Below are positions 55,716 through 64,000 of a stretch of 64,000 nt of DNA, piece by piece. The notes beneath the pieces are model-generated. The model had not been told where the DNA came from. It saw nothing but the letters and a program-made list of their open reading frames with translations, and made no database searches. Origin of the DNA: Crambe crambe (Eukaryota > Porifera > Demospongiae > Poecilosclerida > Crambeidae). Every line of letters begins with the position of its first letter. Within the stretch, counting starts at the first letter, position 1. The DNA lies in contig OZ004582.1 of assembly GCA_963924555.1 (NCBI GenBank), forward strand, positions 2,232,001-2,296,000, given 5' to 3'. The translations under genes and the position numbers were made by a program.

Positions 55716-55869
55716 AAAAAATATAATGTCTGCCAGAAGTGTTGGCTGGCTGGACTGAAACAAGTGAGAGAGAGAAGGGCCATATAACACGAATGAATAA
55801 CTTCTTCTGTGGGTTGCATTTTGACTTACTGATTGTGCCGAGGCTACTGTTAAAATTTGGGAAGAAAGT

Positions 55870-56829
55870 CATGAATTACAAGTAAACAAATATTCAGGAA
55901 CACAAGTACTTGTACGCAGTGCGTGTAAGAGCTTTCATTCCAGGCAGGCGGGATGCTCCTCTCAGTTCCGTGCTTACCTTCGCAGCAAGGATATTGACAA
56001 GTTACCCTTAGCTGCTTTTTGTGGGAATCGGTTCAATATTCTCTTTCATGATGCAGCCGGTGTATTCTTTTTGAAAAGCCACATGATCCAACTTCTCATG
56101 GATAACTAAACTTCTTGTGTTATCTAACCTGAATGTGCCACAGTACATTGCTGGGTGCAGGGCGTTTGGGATGATTGATAAGCTGGTAACAGGCCCTCTA
56201 TGGCGTCATCTGCAACTGAGCACTACATCGGTATTGAACATGAGTGATGTCTATACTGTAATGAAGGAGAAGTTTGTGTTATGGAGTAGAGATGCTCAAG
56301 CTGTGATGGAGCAACACGAAAAGGAGGATGAGGATTATAGGATGCTGTTCCTATCAGCAGAAGATGATGCCATGGTACAGGAGCTACCCCAACTTATTTT
56401 CAGATCTTTTGCTGCCACAGTGCAGCGGCTCCTTCTTGATCATTTGCCGGGTGGAGAGTTTCATACAGTACGAGATGTCGCAGTGATTGAAGAAACAAGA
56501 TCAGTACCAACAACTAATGTAAACCCCGAGCGAGATTTTGCAGTACTAGACAGACTGATGTCTGAAAAGCCAAATGCCACTCACATTGCCCTGGAATCAC
56601 TCCTACTTTTTTCCCATAACCAAACCTCCAAGTGGTTGGATTCTAAGCCAGCTAAAGAAAAAGAAAAATTCTTTAAGGCCGCTCGAACACTGTTTCCCGT
56701 TCTGAAGTCCAGATTCAAGAAGCGAAAAGAAGAAATCAACACCGAAGCAGTGAAGAAGAAAGAAGAGGACTACATAAAAAGTTATGGTGGAATCTTCACT
56801 TTTAGCTTTCTTAATCAGCTGAAAGTTTG
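55870..56829 (+). CDS. Unnamed conserved protein, mostly open, 5' part broken
   Basis: An open stretch 56117-56829 reads LNVPQYIAGCRAFGMIDKLV, TGPLWRHLQLSTTSVLNMSD, LPGGEFHTVRDVAVIEETRS, NPERDFAVLDRLMSEKPNAT, HIALESLLLFSHNQTSKWLD and a lysine-rich helix FKKRKEEINTEAVKKKEED. Upstream in another frame, DKLPLAAFCGNRFNILFHDA AG.. continues the same family back to about 55980, with one frame change and a stop between. I recall this arrangement from a highly copied but uncharacterised family in corals and sponges, often as multi-copy, poorly annotated genes, which suggests mobility. No catalytic motif is obvious, so no function is assigned. Confidence 0.55.
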
Positions 56830-57542
56830 AAAAGAAAATGCTTAATCAAACACAGCTATAAAATATAGAAGAATGGAGTACCCAGTGATCATTGCAGGCA
56901 AATACTTGCTAACTTGATCCTGGCTCTTTGTGATTTTTGCAGTCTTGTTCAGTTTCAACACCAATTTTTGGTAAATTAAACGGAATAATAACTGTTCTTG
57001 ACATATCCCTATTACAAAGGAATGATTTTAACTACATGCATGAGCATGACTCGTACATAAATACGTACTAAGAAAAGGGTCACTTCTCCCCTATTTTTTA
57101 GCCATTCTGGTATAACGATTCGTGTATTGCCAGGGCATGTGCCTTGGCAGCTATATGAAGCTCAAGGCTAAGAACTAAACCTACAGAGCAGCAACCAACC
57201 GGATAATCAGCCAATTGTGCCCATGCAACAGCCACCCCACTCATATGGTGTGAACCATTACCACTTATGGGATGTCTGGGCAGACATACACACACTACCC
57301 AAACTCCTACCAGGTCGAGCTAGATGCCACTCTCTAGCCTTAATGTACATGAGCAATGTAAGATGAGAACCAGTCATAGCTACCTAGGTAGTAAGCCAAA
57401 CCCAAGCAAGTATTGAAACGGTAAGTACTAAGAATTTGGGAAGAAGCTCGCTGGCTAGTTCACCACTGAAAAAGTGCGCACTCCCTTAAACTATAGTAAC
57501 TGAGTTATGTAAGTTTATATAGCTACTGCACTACTCCTGGAT
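56830..57542. other. Spacer with one odd conserved-looking frame
   Basis: A minus frame at 57295-57098 (MSGVAVAWAQLADYPVGCCS) has low-complexity hydrophobic content and no known motif. Otherwise nothing. Confidence 0.35.
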
Positions 57543-57842
57543 TTAGAAGGGTAACCATGCACCATCAAAAATATCATTCACCAAATCACTGGGCACAGTA
57601 TGATTTCCCTTTCTATGTTTAATATCACAGGGATCATCGATTACATTGATGATAATGTACTGAGATGTTATCTTCTTAAAGAAGCCCCTCTGAAGCATCC
57701 CCAATAATGCTAAGGCAGTTTTGCATGAATGGGTTTTTCCAGTTTGACTTGGTCCATATATAAATGGCACAGGACAACCTTCGTATGCTTTCAGCACAGT
57801 CTCATAGTTCAGTGCTAGTAGAGCAGCAGCTACAGTCATCAC
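57543..57842 (-). pseudogene. P-loop ATPase fragment
   Basis: Minus strand: ALLALNYETVLKAYEGCPVP precedes FIYGPSQTGKTHSCKTALAL, whose GPSQTGKTH is a Walker A nucleotide-binding loop. Later INVIDDPCDI and LVNDIFDGAW fit the position of a Walker B / sensor region. I recall helicase-like ATPases of an unnamed expanded family with GPPGTGKTT..ALS.FG and IDDP..LLVDLFNGA. The fragment is open but has neither a start context nor a plausible 3' end, and it abuts the next gene head to head at about 57850-57910. Confidence 0.55.
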
Positions 57843-57913
57843 TGATGGAATATAATTATGATTACCAACCCATCTTCATTAAGGTGTAGACTAGATGAAT
57901 TTAGTGCCGTGCT

Positions 57914-59824
57914 GATGGCTTGGAGAGGTGCAAGAGGATGACTGATCCATTTATTGGGAGCTGCAAGGCAGCCTTGAATAACCTGATCTCGTCAGACAGG
58001 ATTCAAGAGTCAGAAGACCCATACAAGGATTTTTTCCAAGGGATCTTGAACTTCCACTCTCACTACTGTCTGGATGAGCACTCTTCTTCCTGGTGTCATC
58101 ATGAAAAGGTCTAAGATAAAAATAGAGGAGTCATTTTAACTAATCCACACAACACATTCTAATTAACTCACACCAAATATTTCACACTAACCTCTGTAGG
58201 GAAATGAGTACAAGAGCAAGCACAAATTTACATGCAAGGCCCAAGCTAATGCCTTCAAATCACTTCTGGAGGACATGGCTACCCGTCCACAAGATTATGT
58301 GTCTGACCGTGGCCGTCTAACAACAAACACAGTGGAAGGCTTCCATGGCATAGCAGTGATGTACAGAAGCAAGCGGACAGACTTGCATCATGCACACTAT
58401 GTTTGCAAGACAAACATGGCTATCTGCCATAAGGTAAGCACGTACAAGCAAGCACGATAAAGTATGTACCATACAAATACCTCACAGAACTTGGTCCCTG
58501 TGTGGAAGGTGTTTGTCCTTGTTAGTATGGGTGTGGACATCCCTGTGGCTGGTGTGAACTCCATCTTGAAAGCACAAGCTGAATGGGAGAAGAGTTGTGT
58601 GGAGAGGTCAACGAAAGAGAAGATCCACAAGAGGTCTGATTTTGCCCTGTAGTTTCAGTCCAGAAAAAGGCCAAGAAAGTCCGCTATGAGAGAGAGAAGG
58701 ACTACATGGAGGCATTGCAGGGAACTGGGAATATTGTTGCGCAGTATGTTGGAGATGGACAGGGAGATGCTGAAGATGCTGCAGAGACACTGAACTTTGA
58801 TGATGTAGATGATGCTGATTTGGGGCTTGCAGTAGAGGATAGTGAAGATAACGATTCAGGAAATGAGTCCATGGAAGTTGGTGATGACCACACACATCCC
58901 CTCTTGTTTCTGTACGATTGCGAGTCCACTGGACTTAGCATATACAAAGAGCACATTATTGAAATTGCTGCTGAGGTTGTCGATCCTCCTGTGTCCTACA
59001 GCAACACCACCTTTGAGAGTTTGGTGAAAACAGCTCGCTCAATCCCACAAGCAGGTATCACTGAATAAAAAGTATAGTAACAAAAATAATTGTTTTGTTT
59101 CAGTCACCAAGGTAACCAACATCACACAAACAATGATTCGGGGCGAGAGGCCCCTTTCAGTGGTGCTGCCTATATTTCTTGAATGGATTGTCACCACCAC
59201 TTCAGATATTAGTAATGCTACTGGCAATTCTTATTACCCAGGTGTGACATAATTAGAATTCTTGGTGGTAACTCACTTTCTAATTCTTTAATAGTTCTCG
59301 TGGCACACAATGGCTACTCTTTTGACTTTCCCATTCTGTTTGCGGAGATAGAACGTCGTCTAGAGCCTTTTTCAAAATGAACAGGATTCACTTCAGTGAC
59401 ACACTGACTCTCCTGCGAAAGGTAATTCTATGATGTGTGTTACTACCACAAGTTACTTTAGCATTATTTTAAGATGAAGAAGGATAAACTAAAGGGAGCA
59501 AAATTGGGAATGGAAAGCCTCTAGCTCACCCTTCCTTGGACTGCTTTTCGTCCTCCCGGGGAGCAGTTGAAGTCTTGGGCCTCTCAGAAGGGGCTACATC
59601 AGAGAACAACCTCCCTTATCAGCTCTTTATCTCCTCAGGCCAAGAGGCTAGACTTCCTTGGGCTTTCCTATCCTAAGCTGGTGAAACTCCACTCTGAGGC
59701 TAAGGATGAAGGTGACTTTTTGAAGACATTGAAGGACAAGGGAGTCAGAGCCGCTACTATATACAAAAGCTTTTCTCTACGCTTACGCGTACTAATAATT
59801 ATAGTTGGGGGTGTGGTATTTAGT
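57914..59824 (+). pseudogene. Conserved protein with C-terminal DEDDh 3'-5' exonuclease (DnaQ/RNase T-like) domain, multi-exon
   Basis: Exons by splice sites: to 58108, 58200-58433, 58488 to about 58640, about 58664-59054, 59104-59241, 59295-59421, and a last part about 59560-59824. Introns of 91, 54, 49 and 53 bp have GT..AG ends and join in phase. The N-terminal region reads GSCKAALNNLISSDRIQ, HSHYCLDEHSSSWCHHEK, TTNTVEGFHGIAVMYRSKRT and HHAHYVCKTNMAICHK, with Cys/His pairs that may bind metal. An acidic linker follows, then ExoI motif LFLYDCESTGLSIY (D-x-E) and IIEIAAEVVDPP, and ExoII LVAHNGYSFDFPILFAEIE. The ExoIII H-x4-D block is missing (gap about 59422-59560). Frame slips near 58640 and 59377. 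The 5' end is cut off. Host or mobile origin unclear. Confidence 0.7.
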
Positions 59825-59889
59825 AGCTAATAATAGCGCGATGGCCAAAAATAGTAGCTACACCAGTTAGTGGGTTTGGATCAAGACTT

Positions 59890-62590
59890 ATCTGGATGCC
59901 AACTACAACAGCCCAGATTGAGCTGGATGGAAACACCTACTCCATGACTGTTGGAGTGTCAGAAGAAACTAAAGAGTTGGATGCCCTGGTTGGTGTAGAC
60001 TTCCCTGGATTTGACAAAGTTGCAGCACCAAGGATACTTGGCAGACTCAACCCTGTGCTGGCTGTTACCAGAGCTCAGGCACGAAAAGAGCAGAAGGCAG
60101 AGCAGGAAGCTGCACGACTGGAAGAAGAAGACCAGGTGCAACCTACCAACCTGTACAGAGGAGCATGTAGCCAGTGAGGGAGGAGCTACCCCAGAAGATG
60201 AACGTGAACAATGTGACCCAAGCAGAGACCATGACAGTTTTGAGAATAACTTCCATAATTTTGATTCTTCTCTTTTCCTGCAGGGCAAAACCCGGAGAAA
60301 GATGACCCGATCCAGCAGAAGGAGGCTTAAGCAGGAGTATGTTACCAACCAGAAGTCAACTCAACCAAAGCCTGAGAGGATCAACAAGGAGCAGCTGGGA
60401 GAACTGCAAAGATCTGACCCCACACTCAGACGAATCAGAAAACTGGCTGACTCCAACCGAGGAAACTACCACTGGGAGGATGGAATATTGACAGAGAAGA
60501 GAACAGGGAAGGATGCAGAAACCATATCTCTCCTTGTGTTGCCAATGTCATGCAGGGACGAGGTTCTCAAGATGGCACTTTTGGATGAGTTGGCTGATCA
60601 CTGGGTCGACCATTCAAGTGAGCCATCTAATGTGGTGGAGTACATGCGGGAACTTAGAGAGAAAATGGATAGGATCCGAGGACTCGTCAAGGAGAATGAA
60701 CAGCGAGCCAAGGAACAGCACAAGAAATTCCACGACCGGAATACTTCAGTGAGAGAGTTTAGAGAAGGGGACATGGTCCTTGTTCTACTTCCTGGGTTGA
60801 GAAACAAGTTGGAAACAGAGTGGCTGGGGCCCTATCAAGTTGTACAGAGGAAGTCAGATGTGACATACGAGATCGACATGCATGACCACAAGAGGACTTT
60901 TCACGTCAATGCCCTGAAAGCCTGGACATCACCTGTGCCTGCTGTTCTCCAGATTGCTACAGTGGGAGAAGCCGAACCTTTGACGTGGGGAGAGTTAGAA
61001 GACGATGAAGAAGGCAGGACCGCAAACCAACTGTCACCAGAACAGCAGAATGATTTGAAAAGGCTGAAGGAGCAATTTGTAGATGTCATCAGTGACATTT
61101 CTGGACGAACAAGTTTGGTTGAATACCGAATTGATACAGGAGATGCTAGTTCTATTCGCCTACCCCCATATCGGACACCCCAAGCCCTGAGAGAAGTGTT
61201 GAAGAAAGAGGTCAAGGAGATGCTAGACCAAGGAATCGTGGTCCCATCCACAAGTGAGTGGGCGGCACCTGTTATTCTCGTTCCCAAGAAGGATGGAACA
61301 AAAAGATTGTGTGTGGACTTCCGCAAACTGAACCATGTCACGAAAGCAGACCCCTATCCAATTCCGAGGGTGGAGGAACTGATAGACCGACTTGGAAGGG
61401 CTAGTGCCCTCGACCTCACAAAGGGATACTGGCAGGTACCCGTTGCGGAGGACAGTCAACACAAAACAGCGTTCATCACGCCCTTTGGCAAGTACCAATT
61501 CACAACGATGCCTGATGGGGGCACCCTTGACATTTCAGAGGCTGATGAATCAAGTCCTGGAGGATGTACAGGAATATGCAGCAGCCTATTTAGATGATGT
61601 ATTGGTGCACAGCAATACATGGAAGGAACATCTAGAACACTCGACTAAAGTATTCATGCAATACTTGGACACATCGTGGGAGAGGGACAAGTGAGGCCAG
61701 AGCAATGCAAGATTGATGCTGTGAGGGAATTTCAACAACCCAGAACCAAGAAGCAGGTCCGAGCATTTTTAGGACTGGCGGGGTATTATAGGAAATTTAT
61801 CCCTGACTTTGCCACCATTGCAGTGCCCCTAACTAATCTAACCAAAAAGTCAGCTTCAGCTCATGTACAGTGGGGAAAAGAACAAAAGTGTGCCTTTGAT
61901 CAGCTGAAGGAGATGTTGACATCATCACCAGTCCTCAACAATCCAGACTTTTCAAGGCCGTTCATCTTACAAACTGATGCCTCCGATGTAGGAATTGGCT
62001 CAGTCCTGAGTCAAATGGATGAGAAGGGAGAAGAACATCCCATCGCTTATGCATCCAGAAAATTACTACCTCGAGAAACTAGATATGCTGCAGTGGAGAA
62101 AGAATGCTTAGCCATTGTGGAGGGCGTACGGACCTTTCGAGTGTATCTGGAAGGAAGACCATTTCAAATCCAGACAGATCACAGGTCTCTGCAGTATCTC
62201 AACCGAATGAGAGATCACAATGGATGCTTAGCAAGATGGAGCCTGTACCTGCAACCATATCAGTTTTCTGTTAGAAATGCCGATGGTTTGTCCAGAGAGG
62301 ACTCCCCAGACTCCGTCTACCAAGGGAAGGGGGAGGTGTCAGGAGGCAGTCCTGACTTAATGACTTAGTATTGACACATCATCATTGACACATCATCACT
62401 GACACATCAGCATTTGCGGTCACACATCACTGCACATGATTCATGCCTTATATGGTAATTCCTAAAATATTCTGAGTATAGAACTTGTGAAGCTGTATCA
62501 TCTTTTTCTGTGTGTTGTGTTTCACCCTCTACCTAGATAGCTATTATTACTTTTGGCCAAATACTGTGTGTGCCTAGTTGACTGCTAGCT
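59890..62590 (+). mobile_element. Ty3/gypsy element with integrase upstream of reverse transcriptase (Gmr1-like order), fossil
   Basis: Parts in order on the plus strand: end of a retropepsin-like region (DALVGVDFPGF, about 59970-60010), an integrase zinc/N-terminal stretch (VLPMSCRDEVLKMALLDE), an integrase C-terminal region (HKKFHDRNTSVREFREGDMV and WLGPYQVVQRKSDVTYEIDM), reverse transcriptase (VPKKDGTKRLCVDFRKLNHV, ASALDLTKGYWQVPV, AAAYLDDVLVHS) and RNase H (FILQTDASDVGIGSVLSQMD, IQTDHRSLQYLNRM). Pol ends after RNase H with no second integrase. A polypurine tract (62321-62335) followed by TGTCAGGAGG at 62336 marks the probable 3' LTR start. The integrase core, gag and 5' LTR were not found. 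Broken, with a few breaks plus an internal loss; it looks younger than the other retroelement fossils because long frames survive. Confidence 0.9.
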
Positions 62591-63220
62591 AGCTTGAGAT
62601 CAAGATTGAACCCGAGTGAGCTGAGTAGAGTTCACGACAGGCGCACACCCAGGCACTTGTCGAGGGCAATCAGCCGACAGGCCAGGAAACTTGAGAGACC
62701 CTTAGGATCCACCAGGGAGGTGCAAAGGCGCCTTGCAAAGAGGGCGAGAGAGTGGCATAGCTCCTGTGAGGGGGCATAAAAGGATGTACATAGCCTTCTC
62801 CAGCAATGAGCATCAAGACCAGAAGGGCCTGCAGCACCCTTGGTCGATAAGGCTGCCGAGCAGATGGAGCTCGCATCAATGACAGGGGGTTGGTAGTGAC
62901 AATTGTAAGGTCGGCTGGGGCATGCACGAAGCTGAGCGAGGAGTGGCAGCTGGCTGTTGTGTACTGGCTGTCGAAGTTAGAACTGGCGCTGAGCGTGGGG
63001 CTGATGGCTGCATCATGTTCGAGCATTTGCCCCTTCTAGTAGGCAGGTGGTGCAAATCCTCCCTGCCTTCACACACGCACAGTTTCTACACTTGAAGGAA
63101 AAGAATGAGATGAAGCTCCATTGATGTCCCCTCTTTCATTTCCGTTCGAAAGTACTTATTCTTGAGGTACAGCGGTTTGCAACGAACTTGTAAAAAAGTG
63201 AGTTGGTTACTCTCGACAAA
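62591..63220. other. Spacer with one arginine-rich frame
   Basis: A plus frame at 62594-62779 (RVHDRRTPRHLSRAISRQAR) is basic and protein-like but matches nothing I know. The minus frames here look like shadows. Confidence 0.35.
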
Positions 63221-64000
63221 ATGGCTAGTACTTCTACTTCTGCTAATCCCTTGAATAAGCAGCTAAGGCCCCCTGCCACTGGCCAGCCAACTTTTTTCAA
63301 CATAGCAGGCAAGCATATTGGATTGAGTTTGTTGCCATCAGCCTGCGAGACTACTGCACCAGTGGCAGCCTCCAGCAATGAAGCTACTGCTATGCCTAGA
63401 GTATAAATCGTTGACGGGCTCTAATTATATATTTTACAGAAATTTTCATACAAAGTGAAGATTTATAATCCTGCTCGCAGAAGTAAGTTTGTCTGGAGGG
63501 AGCTGCACAATATTTCCCATAAGTTTGATAGTGTTGAAGCTGTTAAATCTGCATTGTATCATGAACTTGAAGAGGACATTCCTGATAATGGAGACTATAG
63601 CCTCGGGTACTTTGAAGGAAAGCAGCAAAAGAAAAAGTGGTTGATTTCACAATCTGATTTACAAGCTATTTATCGTGGGAAAACACAAATTTCTTTGTGG
63701 TGCGATGGAAAGGATCTGGCAGATGTATCTAGTGATGAAGATCAATCTAATCCCCCCAAAAAACGGAAGAGGAAAGATACTACTCAGTCTGACAAAGAAC
63801 TTAAACTGGAGAGTGTGTTTCAACAATTGAAAGCGAAACATGAAAATAAGTATTCTGGACCACAGCTTAGATTATGGGCTCGAATGATAGTGGCTAAAAC
63901 ACATGATGACCAGGATAATCCTCCCAAGGTCCCCATGCTAACTGGAGTCCAAAAGAGCAAACAGAAGAATCTTTATCTGATGCATTAACCAGTGCAGCTT
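63221..64000 (+). CDS. Unnamed conserved protein, two exons, reaches window edge
   Basis: Exon 1 (63221-63400) begins MASTSTSANPLNKQ, low-complexity Ser/Thr/Pro-rich. A 39-bp intron (63401-63439) joins in phase to exon 2, which reads KVKIYNPARRSKFVWRELHN, SLGYFEGKQQKKKWLISQSD, TQISLWCDGKDLADVSSDED, a basic KKRKRKD nuclear-signal-like run, and QLRLWARMIVAKTHDDQDNP. A TAA at 63986 closes the frame, but one base earlier or later the reading KQK.SLSDALTSAA continues, which is how I recall family members ending, so a one-base slip near 63970 is likely and the gene may run beyond the window. Uncharacterised family common in corals and sponges; the LRLWARMI segment is its best mark. It lies about 630 bp past the end of the gypsy fossil. 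Confidence 0.55.

Noticed and set aside
60901-61341. 146-codon minus-strand frame over the gypsy fossil
   Set aside because: Shadow of the reverse-transcriptase region on the plus strand.

Overview
The window looks like nuclear DNA of a marine invertebrate, most likely a sponge (a compact demosponge genome of the Amphimedon type), with a cnidarian as the alternative. The evidence is eukaryotic short introns of about 39-90 bp with GT..AG ends in nearly every recognisable gene (for example 3806-3854, 5446-5504, 20529-20579, 21025-21074, 58434-58487, 59055-59103, 63401-63439), AT-rich spacers, no bacterial operons, and protein families that I recall as hugely expanded in sponges and corals. I could not search a database, so the organism call is inference.

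Almost everything recognisable is mobile or mobile-derived. Region 1-5.6 kb: an open reading frame at the left edge resembling the N-terminal zinc-binding part of RAG1 (N-RAG-TP type), a YqaJ-type nuclease relic and a MULE transposase with SWIM finger. 5.7-18 kb: relics of hAT transposases on both strands, gypsy fragments, a MULE-like transposase, a long fold-back palindrome and a minisatellite. 18.8-25.7 kb: two nested DNA elements, each with its own terminal inverted repeats and its own DDE-like gene; the inner one is flanked by a TTA duplication. 25.9-31.1 kb: another hAT, fragments of unnamed families and a Ty1/copia fossil. 31.4-44 kb: two kilobase-scale copies of one repeat in inverted orientation, between which lie a LINE relic, a 30-bp minisatellite with a PHD-like finger, and a PIF/Harbinger element (39212-42185) with TTA duplications and an uninterrupted 434-aa transposase. 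The Harbinger sits inside an exon of an unrecognised minus-strand gene. 44-53 kb: satellites, several of them apparently grown from the promoter-bearing 5' ends of a retroelement family. 53-64 kb: more unnamed families, a P-loop ATPase fragment, a gene with a DEDDh exonuclease domain, a Ty3/gypsy fossil with integrase upstream of reverse transcriptase, and a two-exon gene running into the right edge.

The genes do not form a pathway. Apart from the Harbinger pair (transposase plus Myb-like partner), the window is best read as layers of insertions. The strongest candidates for something new are the N-RAG-like frame (1-615), the TIR-bounded DDE elements A and B (18805-25742), the exonuclease fusion (57914-59824) and the promoter-plus-hairpin repeats (45.3-52.7 kb). 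Most of the decayed genes have several reading-frame breaks, and no host housekeeping gene was recognised.
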